35,624 nucleotides of DNA from Methylomonas methanica (GCF_001644035.1 NZ_LUUG01000092.1:1-35624), one strand, 5' to 3'. Numbered from the stretch's first letter, positions 8,464-18,329 are shown. Translations and numbers: made by a program. Notes: generated by a model not told the origin, from the sequence alone.

Positions 8464-8985
8464 TCACGGATCGGCAGCAGGCCAAGGCGTGCCGCTACTG
8501 CAATTTTCGACAAAGATTTGCTGGTTGCGACTGTCGCTGGGGATGTAGACCTGGTTTTCCGCCGACGGCGCATAGCTGAGACCATTTGCGCAATCCGCGC
8601 TTTGTGCCGGACCAATCGCCACCCGAGTACCAACTTTGATAGTGCAGACAATCAGTCGGTCCAGGCCGCTCCATTCCGGGCAAATCGCTTCGGCTTGGCG
8701 GTAACTATCCCGCGAGCCAGCCGGATAATTCAGCGTCCACCAATTGCCCCTAGCGCGGTCGGGCCACGCGCTATCCCAAATCCGGTAAACCGCAACAGGC
8801 ATTTGTACCAGGAATATTTTCGCCTTACACAGCTTGCCTTTGCCCGGCTCGCCTTCGGCTGCTTGCCGCAACTCGGTATCCATGACTTCCACCAAGCCGG
8901 CGGGAGGCTGAATCACCTCACCGGCACACGCCCCTAGAAACAAAAGCAACAGACAGGCATAACCGGCTTTACAGCAGCGGCGCAC
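8464..8985 (-). CDS. Hypothetical lipoprotein, 173 aa
   Basis: I do not recognise the mature domain. The N-terminus is a clear lipoprotein signal: Arg/Lys-rich start, hydrophobic core CLLLLFLG and lipobox LGAC with Cys20 as the lipidation site, so it is anchored in the cell envelope. The mature part has several cysteines (KLCKAK, AICPEW, VCTIKVG, SADCANG, VENCSSG) that could form disulfides in the periplasm, and several Trp residues. The start is GTG at 8985 with GGGAG 8 nt upstream. It is convergent with the peptide transporter and divergent from dctA; no operon partner is apparent. Confidence 0.72.
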   Translation of the reverse strand: MRRCCKAGYACLLLLFLGACAGEVIQPPAGLVEVMDTELRQAAEGEPGKGKLCKAKIFLVQMPVAVYRIWDSAWPDRARGNWWTLNYPAGSRDSYRQAEAICPEWSGLDRLIVCTIKVGTRVAIGPAQSADCANGLSYAPSAENQVYIPSDSRNQQIFVENCSSGTPWPAADP

Positions 8986-9159
8986 GATAGCAACTCCCGC
9001 GGAATTAAATATCGACAGGCAAAAATCCTAGCCGAAAACCCCTAAACCGCCAAGCTGCGTGCGGCATTTAGCCTTGCTTTGTTCACGGCTTTTGAAGGAT
9101 AGTGAGTTCGTAACCAACCATGCCAAACTCTCAATACCTTACGAGCCAAGCGCTAAACC

Positions 9160-10470
9160 ATGAATTCGGAAAACCTCAGCACCCCGCTAACGTCAAAACC
9201 AGCCAGTCCCTCCGCCCGGCTCTATCTGTGGGTGCTACTGGCCATTCTTACCGGCGGCCTGTTCGGTTACCTGGACGCCGAACACGCGGTGACGCTAAAA
9301 CCCATCGGCGACGGCTTTATCAGCCTGATCAAGATGTTGATAGGTCCGGTGGTGTTTTGCACCATCGTATTGGGTATCGCCGGTGCCGATGATATGAAAA
9401 AAGCCGGGCGGGTTGGGGTCAAAGCCTTGCTGTATTTCGAGATTGTCTCGACTTTCGCGTTGGCGCTGGGTGTGCTGGTAGCTAATCTTCTCAAACCCGG
9501 CCAGGGCTTTAATGTCGATCCGGCCACACTGGATGCGCAAGCGGTGTCCGGCTACGTGAAACAAGCCAGCCAGCAAAGTACTGCCGACTTTCTGCTGCAT
9601 ATCATCCCGAAAACTTTTACCGATGCGTTCACCGGTTCCGGGGACTTGCTGCAAGTGTTACTGGTGGCGGTGTTGTTTGGTTTTGCGCTGCAACAAATGG
9701 GTGGCGCCGGCAAATCGGTCTATGTGTTTATCGAAGAATGCTCGCATATCTTTTTTGCGATGATGAACGTGATCATGAAGCTGGCCCCCTTCGGTGCCGG
9801 CGCGGCGATGGCGTTTACCATTGGCAAATACGGCGTCGCTGCTTTAAAACCGCTGGCCGCGCTGATGGGCAGTTTTTATCTGACCTGCGCTTTGTTCATC
9901 GTCTTGGTCTTGGGCAGCATCGCCGCGCTGACAGGTTTCAATATTTTTCGTTTGCTGCGCTACATCAAGGAAGAAATGTTGCTGGTGCTGGGCACCTCAT
10001 CGTCGGAATCGGCATTGGTGCCGTTAATGAATAAGCTGGAAAAACTGGGCTGTTCTCGCTCGGTGGTGGGCTTAGTAATTCCGTCCGGCTATTCGTTCAA
10101 TCTGGACGGCACCAATATTTATCTGACCATGGCCGCGCTGTTCGTCGCCCAGGCCTTGAATGTCGATTTGAGTTTGACCCAGCAATTGACGCTGTTGTTG
10201 GTAGCGATGCTGACCAGCAAGGGTGCATCAGGCGTCACCGGCGCCGGCTTTATCACTTTGGCGGCCACGCTGGCGGTAGTGCCGGCTGTACCCGTGGCGG
10301 CTCTCTCGCTCATCCTGGGGATAGACCGCTTCATGTCCGAAGCGCGGGCTTTGACCAATATCGTCGGCAATGCAGTGGCGACGATAGTGGTATCGCATTC
10401 CGAAGGCGAACTGGACAGGGAAAAGATGCGGGCGCAGTTGCGGCCAGATCTGTCAACTCAAGGTTTCTAA
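9160..10470 (+). CDS. dctA: C4-dicarboxylate:cation symporter
   Basis: This 436-aa DAACS-family transporter takes up succinate, fumarate or malate with H+ or Na+. It shows the DctA-type N-terminus ([20 protein letters not shown]), a serine-rich hairpin stretch ([17 protein letters not shown]), the substrate/ion motif [15 protein letters not shown] and the C-terminal [20 protein letters not shown]. The length is typical. No strong ribosome-binding site precedes the ATG, so a start a few codons away is possible. No DctB/DctD sensor pair is in the window. The 3' end overlaps the convergent sheath-like gene by 18 bp. With malic enzyme nearby it fits use of C4 acids as carbon source. Confidence 0.92.
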   Translation: MNSENLSTPLTSKPASPSARLYLWVLLAILTGGLFGYLDAEHAVTLKPIGDGFISLIKMLIGPVVFCTIVLGIAGADDMKKAGRVGVKALLYFEIVSTFALALGVLVANLLKPGQGFNVDPATLDAQAVSGYVKQASQQSTADFLLHIIPKTFTDAFTGSGDLLQVLLVAVLFGFALQQMGGAGKSVYVFIEECSHIFFAMMNVIMKLAPFGAGAAMAFTIGKYGVAALKPLAALMGSFYLTCALFIVLVLGSIAALTGFNIFRLLRYIKEEMLLVLGTSSSESALVPLMNKLEKLGCSRSVVGLVIPSGYSFNLDGTNIYLTMAALFVAQALNVDLSLTQQLTLLLVAMLTSKGASGVTGAGFITLAATLAVVPAVPVAALSLILGIDRFMSEARALTNIVGNAVATIVVSHSEGELDREKMRAQLRPDLSTQGF

Positions 10471-11811
10471 ACCCAACAAGCGTAAGCCTTGGCGTTGCCG
10501 ATAGCCGAGGATCGGCATGATGTTTTGTGCCAAAAGATTATTCGCCTGCGCTTCGTTCAACACCACTTCCGTAGCCGGCTGTAGTACCTGTTCGCCGTCC
10601 AGTTCGTAGCTAAACGCCGGCACATCGGCAAAAAAGAATTGCTCCGCTGTTGTTTGCTCCTGTGCAGCCCTGAGCAATACGCGTGCCGCCAAAAAGGCCG
10701 GATTTCCCCATAGCAATTCATCGGTCTGCGGAATGTCTGCACACTCTTCAAACGCAAAGGTTTCCAGCGGATCGCGTTTGCTGCCGTAAGGCAAACGCAT
10801 CAACACGCGCGGATAAGCCAGAATTACGCTGTCTGCCGCGATTTCTTGGCGATATGCCAGCCACTCCGCCGCATTTTGCAAAGCCCCGACCACCAAACCG
10901 TTCCCCGCGCCAGCCAGAAAACCCGCTGCGCATTGGGCGGCTAAATCGGCGCAAAAACCCAGCAAGGCCTTGTCATCTGCTGTATCGGAAAACACATAAT
11001 CAGCCACGAACAAGACGTCCTGCTCGCCGTCGCCGGTTTGAATATGTTGCTGCAAACGCTGGACCACACTATCGCTACCCTTTTCCAGCTCTGCCAACAA
11101 CTGGGCTTGGCTAATATCCAGTAAATAAATTTGTTGCGCATCGGCGGCTTCTTCATGCACCAAGCCATCCGTTGCTCGCCACAAGGCTTCCAGTGCTTGA
11201 ACGTCCTGCCGGTGCAATAAGGCTTTGACAAGCTGCGCCGTCGCGGTGTCGATCAAATCGATTAAAGCCCGATGCTGCGGGTTGGCGTCCTTGGCGACAT
11301 GCGGTTCCACAATCTGTTTCAACAAACTATCCAAAGAGTCGGAAACAGCAACCGCGCCTTCCGACTTTTTACCCAACAAACGCTCCAGCATATCGTCCTG
11401 GCTTTCCGTGGCAGAAGCAGGTGCGACCGGATCGACCACAGCAACCGCCGGAAAAAACGCCTGAATTTTTGCCGCCGCCTGTACCGCAGTATTGGGATTG
11501 CCCAATTCGGACTTTAAGGTCCGCAAATCAGCCAGCAGCTTGATTTCCCCAAGCCAGGCATCGGGGTGAAAATCGTCCAGCGTCGGAAATTGCAAGCTGA
11601 TACCGGGGCTGACTTCCAGCGTCGGCAGAATTTGCGCCATCACTTGCTCGAAGTTATCGACATCGATTTTCCGGATTTTGCTTTGCTCCCAGGGAGCGGC
11701 GGCACCGGAAAAATTGCCGAACACATATATCCGGTAGCTACTGTCACCACTGCCGGCTTTAGCCGCTTTTCCCGTGTTAAAACCCATCGTAAAATCAATT
11801 CTGCCTGACAT
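10453..11811 (-). CDS. Type VI secretion sheath-like protein: TssB-TssC (VipA-VipB) fusion, orphan
   Basis: This 452-aa protein joins two sheath-subunit types in one chain. Residues 1-125 look like TssB/Vip[12 protein letters not shown], then [19 protein letters not shown] and a FHPDAW...LLADLRTL segment. After a Pro/Ala-rich linker (about 123-160), residues 180-452 look like TssC/Vip[37 protein letters not shown], and the strongly conserved [19 protein letters not shown] (334-352), LLWGNPAF, and the C-terminal IMPILGYR. TssB plus TssC normally total about 660 residues, so the TssC part is shortened. The ATG at 11811 has AGGAGA 5 nt upstream. No other type VI gene is in the window; the neighbours are dctA and putA. 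The function is unknown; a sheath-derived assembly or a relic are both possible. Confidence 0.8.
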   Translation of the reverse strand: MSGRIDFTMGFNTGKAAKAGSGDSSYRIYVFGNFSGAAAPWEQSKIRKIDVDNFEQVMAQILPTLEVSPGISLQFPTLDDFHPDAWLGEIKLLADLRTLKSELGNPNTAVQAAAKIQAFFPAVAVVDPVAPASATESQDDMLERLLGKKSEGAVAVSDSLDSLLKQIVEPHVAKDANPQHRALIDLIDTATAQLVKALLHRQDVQALEALWRATDGLVHEEAADAQQIYLLDISQAQLLAELEKGSDSVVQRLQQHIQTGDGEQDVLFVADYVFSDTADDKALLGFCADLAAQCAAGFLAGAGNGLVVGALQNAAEWLAYRQEIAADSVILAYPRVLMRLPYGSKRDPLETFAFEECADIPQTDELLWGNPAFLAARVLLRAAQEQTTAEQFFFADVPAFSYELDGEQVLQPATEVVLNEAQANNLLAQNIMPILGYRQRQGLRLLGLETLS

Positions 11812-11934
11812 ATTGTCTCCTCGCGCATTAACCGCTTTACCATCAACAGTAGCAGAGCAAACCCGGTCCAACAAGCCAGCCGGTTTTTCCGAATAGCGGT
11901 ATGCTAATAGTTGTCTGTCCAAAAGGTGATAGCA

Positions 11935-14900
11935 ATGAGCCACGCCAACCGTTTAGCCGAACTGCGCCAGCGCATCAATCAAGCATTTACCCAAGCAGAG
12001 CCGCAAGCGGTCTCCGGCCTGATATCTACGTTGGGAGATTACGATAGCCAGGCAATCGGCGCATGTTCGCAGAGCCTGATAGAAGCGGTGCGCGCCAAGC
12101 ACAAACAACCCGGCATTTTCGAAGCCTTCTTGCACGAATACAGCCTGAATAGCGATGAAGGCATCGGGTTGATGAGCATTGCCGAAGCTCTGCTGCGGAT
12201 ACCGGATAGCGATACGCAAAACCTGTTCTTGCGCGACAAACTGGCCGATGCGGACTGGTATAGCCATTGGCTGCGCAGCGATTCGGCGGCGGTCAACCTG
12301 GCTAGTGGCGGCTTGTGGATCAGCAGCAAAATGGAAGCACTGATTCGGCAGCGGGTTTTCGCCGGCTTGTTAAGTCGGCTGGGCGAGCCGCTGATCCGCA
12401 CGGCCATCAAGCAAGCCATGCAGCAAATGGCCGAACATTTTGTCATCGCCGAAGATATAACAACGGCTGTCGAACAAGCCGGTCGCAATCCGGCCTACCG
12501 TTATTCGTTCGACATGCTCGGCGAAGCAGCGTTGACAGAAGACGATGCGGAACGCTATTTCGCGGATTATCGCCATGCCATCGTAACGCTGGCCGAACCT
12601 GCTAACGCGGATTTATTTGCCAACCCCGGCATTTCCATCAAGCTCTCGGCACTTTATCCGCGTTACGAACCCTTGCAGTATCGCCATGCGGTACCGGCCA
12701 TCAGCAACAAGCTGTTGGCTTTGGTCAAGCTATCCCGCACCGCAAATATTTCCGTGACCGTGGATGCGGAAGAAGCCGAGCGATTGGACATGTCTCTGGA
12801 TATTTTTGCGGCGGTGTATAACGATACAGCGCTGGCCGATTGGCCGGGTTTCGGTCTTGCGGTGCAGGCTTATCAAAAACGTGCCTTGGCAGTGATCGAA
12901 TGGCTGGCTGCCTTGACCGAAACACAGCAGCGCACAATTCCAATCCGCTTGGTGAAAGGCGCGTACTGGGATAGCGAGATAAAGCGAGCTCAGGAAAATG
13001 GCTGGGACGATTATCCGGTATTTACCTGTAAAGCCGCTACGGACTTGTCTTATCTGGCTTGCGCCCGACTGATCCTGTCTCGCCCGCAAGCCTTTTATCC
13101 GCAATTTGCCACGCATAACGCCCACAGCGTGGCGGCGATTTGCGAGTTTGGTAAAAACCATCCGGGATTTGAGTTCCAGCGTCTGCATGGGATGGGATCT
13201 GCTTTGTATGACGAATTATTGAGTGAGCGCCCTACCCATTGCCGAGTGTACGCGCCGGTGGGCGGCTACCGGGAATTGTTGCCTTATCTGGTCAGGCGAT
13301 TATTGGAAAACGGCGCGAATACCTCGTTCATCAATCAAATCGAAAATCCGGCGCTTAGCGCCGCTATGCTGTCCGGCGATCCATCGGCTCAGTTAAATCA
13401 AGTCGATTCTAAACCGCTGGCTGTACCCAGCGAGTTATTTGGCGCGCAACGCCGAAATTCGCAGGGGCTGAATTTAAGTAATCCTGAGGTATTGGAGCAG
13501 TTGCAACGGGACTTGGCCGCAATGTCCGACCACAATTGGCAAGCCGCACCATTGGTCGCCGGACGGCAAGTTTGGGGCGAACGGCATCCGATTTATAGTC
13601 CGTATGACCGACATAGCTTGGTTGGTGAGGTAGTTTTCAGCTCCCCAATCGATATAGAACAAGCCTTGCAACAAGCCACCAGCGCATTCAACGACTGGCG
13701 TTTATGCCCAGTCGAAACCCGCGCCGGGTATCTGCTTAAAGCAGCGGATTTATTGGAACAACAGCGCCTGGAAATGACAGTACTGTGCATCCGTGAAGGC
13801 GGCCGTACCTTACGCGACGCGTTGTCGGAAGTAAGGGAAGCAGTCGATCTATGCCGTTACTACGCGGCCTGCGCGGTTGAGCAATTTGCTCAGCCACGGC
13901 ACTTGCCCGGTCCCACTGGCGAAGATAACCAATTGTTTCAGGTCGGTCGCGGCGTGTTTGTCTGCATCAGCCCGTGGAACTTCCCGATTGCGATTTTCAT
14001 CGGTCAAATCGCCGCTGCGCTGGCGGCCGGGAATACCGTGATCGCCAAACCGGCGTTACAGACTTCTTTAACGGCCATGGCATGCGTGCGCCTGTTACAC
14101 GAAGCACGGATACCGGTAAACGTCTTGCAGTTTTTACCCGGCGACGGTGTCGAGATTGGCCGGCACTTGCTGAGTGACGAGCGCGTCGCCGGCGTGGCGT
14201 TTACCGGCTCCAGCGCTACCGCCCAGCTTATCAATCGGCAACTGGCTGATCGACACGGCGCCATCGCCACTCTGATTGCCGAAACCGGCGGGCAAAACGT
14301 GATGATCGCCGATAGCTCCGCGCACCAGGAACAACTGGTCGCGGACGCTTTGCAATCGGCGTTTAATAGCGCCGGCCAACGTTGCTCGGCCTTGCGGGGG
14401 TTGTTTCTGCCGGAGGCTATCGCCGACAGCGTCATCGCCCGTTTGATCGGTGCAATGCGCTTGCTGCGGCTTGGTTCGCCGCTGGATATTGCCAGCGACG
14501 TTGGCCCTATCATCGATCAACGCGCGCTAGCCGCCCTACTGAAGCACATCGAGAAGCTTAAACGCGACGCCAAACTGTTGTATCAATTACCATTGCCTAC
14601 CGACCTGGCGGACGGCTACTTTTTTCCGCCCACGTTGGCGGAAATACCGGCCTTATCCTTCCTTGACCACGAAGTGTTCGGCCCTATCCTGCATATTGTC
14701 CGCTACCAAGCCAATGAGTTAGCAAAAGTGGTCGAGGCAATTAACGCCACTGGCTACGGCCTGACGCTGGGCATCCACAGCCGAATCAACGCCAATATGC
14801 GCTACATCCAACAACATGCCAGGGTCGGCAATGTCTACATCAACCGCAATATGATAGGTGCGGTGGTCGGCGTGCAGCCCTTCGGCGGCATGGGTTTATC

Positions 14901-15015
14901 CGGCACCGGCCCGAAAGCCGGCGGGCCAAACTACTTGCAACGCTTTGTCGCCGAACAAACCCTGACCGCCAACCTCACCGCCATCGGCGGCAATCCCTGG
15001 CTGTTGCGAAAATAA
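11935..15015 (+). CDS. putA: Bifunctional proline dehydrogenase / glutamate-5-semialdehyde dehydrogenase
   Basis: This 1026-aa enzyme oxidises proline to glutamate in two steps. The FAD-dependent PRODH barrel spans roughly 170-470 (VDAEEAERLDMSLDIF, RLVKGAYWDSEIKRAQ, the C-terminal RRLLENGANTSFINQ). The aldehyde dehydrogenase part spans about 550-1010, with SPWNFPIAIFIGQIAAALAA, the base region LIAETGGQN and the catalytic Cys817 in NSAGQRCSALR. There is no N-terminal ribbon-helix-helix domain and no long C-terminal extension, so it is a type A PutA that does not regulate its own promoter. The ATG at 11935 with AAAGGTG upstream is preferred to a TTG 8 codons earlier. It is divergent from the sheath-like gene; no putP is present. 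Confidence 0.95.
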   Translation: MSHANRLAELRQRINQAFTQAEPQAVSGLISTLGDYDSQAIGACSQSLIEAVRAKHKQPGIFEAFLHEYSLNSDEGIGLMSIAEALLRIPDSDTQNLFLRDKLADADWYSHWLRSDSAAVNLASGGLWISSKMEALIRQRVFAGLLSRLGEPLIRTAIKQAMQQMAEHFVIAEDITTAVEQAGRNPAYRYSFDMLGEAALTEDDAERYFADYRHAIVTLAEPANADLFANPGISIKLSALYPRYEPLQYRHAVPAISNKLLALVKLSRTANISVTVDAEEAERLDMSLDIFAAVYNDTALADWPGFGLAVQAYQKRALAVIEWLAALTETQQRTIPIRLVKGAYWDSEIKRAQENGWDDYPVFTCKAATDLSYLACARLILSRPQAFYPQFATHNAHSVAAICEFGKNHPGFEFQRLHGMGSALYDELLSERPTHCRVYAPVGGYRELLPYLVRRLLENGANTSFINQIENPALSAAMLSGDPSAQLNQVDSKPLAVPSELFGAQRRNSQGLNLSNPEVLEQLQRDLAAMSDHNWQAAPLVAGRQVWGERHPIYSPYDRHSLVGEVVFSSPIDIEQALQQATSAFNDWRLCPVETRAGYLLKAADLLEQQRLEMTVLCIREGGRTLRDALSEVREAVDLCRYYAACAVEQFAQPRHLPGPTGEDNQLFQVGRGVFVCISPWNFPIAIFIGQIAAALAAGNTVIAKPALQTSLTAMACVRLLHEARIPVNVLQFLPGDGVEIGRHLLSDERVAGVAFTGSSATAQLINRQLADRHGAIATLIAETGGQNVMIADSSAHQEQLVADALQSAFNSAGQRCSALRGLFLPEAIADSVIARLIGAMRLLRLGSPLDIASDVGPIIDQRALAALLKHIEKLKRDAKLLYQLPLPTDLADGYFFPPTLAEIPALSFLDHEVFGPILHIVRYQANELAKVVEAINATGYGLTLGIHSRINANMRYIQQHARVGNVYINRNMIGAVVGVQPFGGMGLSGTGPKAGGPNYLQRFVAEQTLTANLTAIGGNPWLLRK

Positions 15016-15152
15016 GTGAAGGCTTGCCATATCCGGACAACGGCTTAGAAATGCGTTGAAATAAGGAACAAGCCCGCGTTACTATTTTTCCCTGATCGGC
15101 GATAACGCTGATTATCCCGCCTCCCAGTTTCCTGTCACAGAGAGAACACAGC

Positions 15153-15947
15153 ATGCTCGCGACCAAACGCTATGAATATCTACCCATCGACCAAATCGAA
15201 TTTCATCACACGCTCACCAACCATAGAGAGCTGGACCGCGCCAAGGTCGCGCATCTGGAAAAAGACATCGTGGTCAATGGCTTGTTCGAACCGCTGGTGG
15301 TTTGGGAGCGCAACAACCGCGAATACTATCTGGTCGGCGGCTTTCATCGCATGGAAGCCATTCAAGGCATTCGCCGCGCCAATCCCGGCTATTTCGATAG
15401 AGTGGACGTCAGAATCGTCACCGGCGATCCTGATGAAATCAAGGCCTTGAATCTGAAACTGAATTCCGACCGCGTCGATACCCGCATTACCGATTACTTC
15501 CAGACCGTGATTTACTTGAACAATGCCAACTGGTCCAGAGAGCGCATTGCCGAGTTCTTCGACAAAAGCGTCAGCTGGATAGACGACATCATTCGCTACG
15601 CGCCGCTGACCACAGAAGCGATGCGCGAAAAACTGGCCGGCGGCGAGCTGTCCTGGGCCAGGGCGCGCGACATCTTGCGCAAAGCCTTAAACGCACCGCC
15701 CGGCAACGAAAAAGAGATTATCGAAAGCGAACTGTCGCGGCCCGCGCAAGCGGTCGCCAAACCCCTGCCCTTTCACACCACGATCAAGCGCCTATCCAGC
15801 TCCGTAAAAGCCGATCCCAAACGCACCTTTAAAGTCAGCACCCAGGATATTTATGCTTTGGTGCTGACCTTGCGCGGTAAAAACGTCGATCAGGAGGCCA
15901 TCGAACGGGTACGCAAAGCCTTCCCTATCTTATGGGACGATGAATAG
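15153..15947 (+). CDS. Lone ParB/Srx-fold domain protein
   Basis: This 264-aa protein begins with a ParB N-terminal-like domain (residues about 5-110): a first strand YLPIDQIEFH, LEKDIVVNGLFEPLVVW and the nucleotide-binding-type box GGFHRMEAI, equivalent to the GERRxRA box of ParB. A helical central part (about 110-175) resembles the ParB helix-turn-helix region (WSRERIAEFFDKSVSWIDDII). The C-terminal 90 residues are basic and unrecognised. No parA, parS-like repeat or plasmid gene is nearby, so a chromosome-partition role is unlikely; a DNA-binding regulator or CTPase switch is possible. The ATG has GAGAG about 9 nt upstream. It stands alone between putA and the hydrolase gene. Confidence 0.78.
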   Translation: MLATKRYEYLPIDQIEFHHTLTNHRELDRAKVAHLEKDIVVNGLFEPLVVWERNNREYYLVGGFHRMEAIQGIRRANPGYFDRVDVRIVTGDPDEIKALNLKLNSDRVDTRITDYFQTVIYLNNANWSRERIAEFFDKSVSWIDDIIRYAPLTTEAMREKLAGGELSWARARDILRKALNAPPGNEKEIIESELSRPAQAVAKPLPFHTTIKRLSSSVKADPKRTFKVSTQDIYALVLTLRGKNVDQEAIERVRKAFPILWDDE

Positions 15948-16096
15948 TTCGATAATAGGAAACTAGCCATTCCCGAATTGTCATAAAGCCACTCGCCCGC
16001 GTCAGCTAAGATAAGTTTGACTGGAACAATCTTCCGCTTTGCGCATCCTATGCGGGGATATTTTGGGAAATTCAATACTGAAATAATGTGTTAGCG

Positions 16097-17134
16097 ATGA
16101 ACAATCTTGTTTTGAAAATAGCGAACGCTCGCAGACCGTATCGAAAACGCATGCTGCCGTTGGCCGGCGTATTACTGTTGCTCTCGTTGAGCGGCTGCAT
16201 GCCGATGAGTTATCCGCCCGGCGCCAAAACCAACACCGCACAGCTGGGCGACAATTCTTTTCTAACCGAAGACGGTGCTAGTCTACCGCTGCGCCGCTGG
16301 CTGCCGGATGCAGAACCCAATGCGTTGATAATCGCGCTGCACGGTTTTAACGATTACAGCCACTTTTTCGATGCGCCGGGCAACTATTTCAGCAAACTCG
16401 GCATCGCCTGTTTCGCTTACGACCAACGCGGTTTCGGCGCAGCGCCGCAGCGCGGGCTGTGGGCGGGCAGCGAGGCTTACGCGCAGGATTTAAAACAGTT
16501 AACCCGGCTGCTGAAACAACGCTACCCGAACAAACCCATTTATCTGCTGGGCGAAAGCATGGGCGGCGCGATTGTGATTACCGCCGTGCAGCAGGAAGAT
16601 ATGCCGGACGTCGCCGGCATCATCCTCGCCGCGCCGGCGCTATGGGCCAGATCGACCATGCCGTGGTATCAAACCAGTTTACTCTGGACGCTGGCGCATA
16701 GCATGCCCTGGCTGACCTTGACCGGCAGCGGACTGGAGATTATGCCTTCGGATAATATCGATATGCTGCGGGCGATGGGCCGCGATCCGATGGTCATCAA
16801 AGCCACCCGCGTGGAAACGGTATACGGCTTAACCAACCTGATGGACACTGCGTTCGACAGCGCCGGCTCGCTGCGGGCGCATACGCTGATGCTTTACGGC
16901 GAGAAAGACGAAGTCATCCCCAAGGAGCCCACTTATGCTTTCTTGCAGCAAATGCTGACCACCGATACAGCAGAAAAAACCGTGGCCATTTACCAAAACG
17001 GTTATCACATGCTGCTCCGCGATCTACAAGCCCCCACCGCCTGGCAAGACATAGCTGCCTGGATCAAATCCGGCCCGAAACAATTGCCTTCGGGTGCGGA
17101 TAGCCGCGCCCGGCAATTGTTAAGTAAAGGCTAA
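16097..17134 (+). CDS. Alpha/beta hydrolase lipoprotein (serine aminopeptidase S33 / monoacylglycerol lipase-like)
   Basis: This 345-aa protein starts with a signal ending in the lipobox LSGC, so it is probably membrane-anchored in the envelope. The rest is an alpha/beta hydrolase of the Hydrolase_4 / lysophospholipase type: IIALHGFNDYSHFF for the oxyanion region, nucleophile elbow GESMGG with Ser154, a likely acid in LMLYGEKDEVIP and the His in YQNGYHMLLRD. The substrate is unknown; a lipid or ester is likely. The start is uncertain: GTG at 16088, ATG at 16097 and ATG at 16151 are in frame and none has a strong ribosome-binding site; 16151 would give the shortest lipoprotein signal. A hairpin terminator overlaps the stop codon. 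Confidence 0.82.
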   Translation: MNNLVLKIANARRPYRKRMLPLAGVLLLLSLSGCMPMSYPPGAKTNTAQLGDNSFLTEDGASLPLRRWLPDAEPNALIIALHGFNDYSHFFDAPGNYFSKLGIACFAYDQRGFGAAPQRGLWAGSEAYAQDLKQLTRLLKQRYPNKPIYLLGESMGGAIVITAVQQEDMPDVAGIILAAPALWARSTMPWYQTSLLWTLAHSMPWLTLTGSGLEIMPSDNIDMLRAMGRDPMVIKATRVETVYGLTNLMDTAFDSAGSLRAHTLMLYGEKDEVIPKEPTYAFLQQMLTTDTAEKTVAIYQNGYHMLLRDLQAPTAWQDIAAWIKSGPKQLPSGADSRARQLLSKG

Positions 17135-17143
17135 AAGCCTTTT
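17126..17143 (+). terminator. Rho-independent terminator overlapping the hydrolase stop codon
   Basis: AAAGGCT (17126-17132) and AGCCTTT (17136-17142) form a perfect 7-bp stem with a 3-nt A loop, and T follows. The TAA stop of the hydrolase gene (17132-17134) lies in the stem-loop. The T tract is short, so efficiency is uncertain. Confidence 0.5.
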
Positions 17144-17230
17144 CACTGGCAGACGCGCGCGGAATCTCGATCAAGCGACCGCAAGCGCGGTTGGGGCGAT
17201 GGCGTTTGGAACTGTTAAACTGCGACGTAA

Positions 17231-17275
17231 TTATTAACCTGGCCCTTGAATATTGTCGCTCCCGCGCAGGCGGGA
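17231..17275 (+). repeat. Half copy of a TTATTAACC-type palindromic repeat
   Basis: The 21 nt at 17231-17251 match 33860-33880 at 19 positions, and both are followed by a TCCCGC/GCGGGA hairpin (here 17260-17265 and 17270-17275). The right terminal arm found in the 33.9-kb copy is missing here. The repeat abuts the exonuclease III start and makes a spurious N-terminal extension of that reading frame. Confidence 0.65.
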
Positions 17276-17299
17276 ACCCATAAATCCCAACCACTATCC

Positions 17300-18076
17300 A
17301 TGCTCCGTATCATCTCCGCCAATCTAAACGGCATTCGTTCGGCAACCAGAAAAGGTTTTTACGACTGGTTAGACACCCAAAATCCAGACTTCGTCTGCCT
17401 ACAAGAACTTAAAGCCCAGGCCGGCGATATGACAGCCGAGATGCTGACACCGAACGGCCTGCACGGCTATTTTCATTATGCCGAAAAGAAGGGCTACAGC
17501 GGCGTAGGCATCTACAGCAGACAGCCGGCCGATAAAGTAATTGAAGGTTTGGGGCATGCCGACATCGATAGCGAGGGCCGCTACCTGGAAGTGCAGGTCG
17601 GTAATCTATCGGTAATTTCCTTGTATCTACCGTCCGGCTCCAGCAGCGAGGAGCGGCAAAACGTCAAATACAGCGTAATGGAACGCTTCTACCCGCATCT
17701 TGCCGAACTGAAAGCCAGCGGCCGGGAAGTAGTGATTTGCGGCGACTGGAACATCGCCCACCAGGCAGCCGACTTGAAAAACTGGCGCGGCAACCAGAAA
17801 AACTCCGGTTTTTTACCGGCGGAACGAGCCTGGATGACGCAGGTATACGATGAGTTAGGCTGGGTGGACGTCTATCGCAGCCTACACCCAGACGCTACGG
17901 ATGCCTGCTACACCTGGTGGAGTAACCGCGGTCAGGCTTGGGCCAAGAATGTCGGCTGGCGCATCGATTATCAAGTCGCCACGCCCGGCATTGCCGGCAC
18001 GGCGCGCGCCACCAGCATTTTTAAAGAGCAACGCTTTAGCGACCATGCGCCATTGATCGTCGATTACGCTTACTAG
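17300..18076 (+). CDS. xthA: Exodeoxyribonuclease III (AP endonuclease family)
   Basis: This 258-aa cytoplasmic enzyme cleaves abasic sites and acts as a 3'-5' exonuclease in base-excision repair. It has the endonuclease/exonuclease/phosphatase fold signatures: ISANLNGIRSA at the N-terminus, metal-binding Glu36 in CLQELKAQ, GDWNIAH in the middle and the catalytic SDHAPLIVDY at the C-terminus. The length is normal. I chose the ATG at 17300 because it starts the conserved MLRIISANLNG; the in-frame extension to 17246 is translated repeat DNA. It is probably a single-gene unit, with a terminator and a repeat upstream and a long regulatory gap downstream. Confidence 0.92.
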   Translation: MLRIISANLNGIRSATRKGFYDWLDTQNPDFVCLQELKAQAGDMTAEMLTPNGLHGYFHYAEKKGYSGVGIYSRQPADKVIEGLGHADIDSEGRYLEVQVGNLSVISLYLPSGSSSEERQNVKYSVMERFYPHLAELKASGREVVICGDWNIAHQAADLKNWRGNQKNSGFLPAERAWMTQVYDELGWVDVYRSLHPDATDACYTWWSNRGQAWAKNVGWRIDYQVATPGIAGTARATSIFKEQRFSDHAPLIVDYAY

Positions 18077-18329
18077 CCGCTAGTCGACAAACGCGCCGAA
18101 TTAGCGGAAATGCTATTCGATTCACGCACCAGCCTGGGTACCCATCCTGCCAAGCGCACCAAATCAGATCAAAGTTTGTCATCGATAGGGAAATACCCAG
18201 AAAAAAAGCTCACGACCCAAGACCACCAGCCAGCCTATTTACCTATTTGATGGGCGGGCGAATAGCAAAATGGGTCCGACTGGATCACTATCACACCAAA
18301 ACGCTGCCCTGCTTCACAGCAAACTAATT

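Noticed and set aside
9062-9077. Sigma-54-like sequence CGGCATTTAGCCTTGC upstream of dctA
   Set aside because: The GG-to-GC distance is one base too long and the -24 box lacks the leading T; sigma-54 spacing is strict.
10453-11811. A type VI secretion gene cluster
   Set aside because: Only one sheath-like gene is present; flanking genes are dctA and putA and no other secretion component occurs in the window.
17246-17299. N-terminal extension of exonuclease III
   Set aside because: The 18 extra residues are translated repeat DNA; the conserved enzyme starts at 17300.
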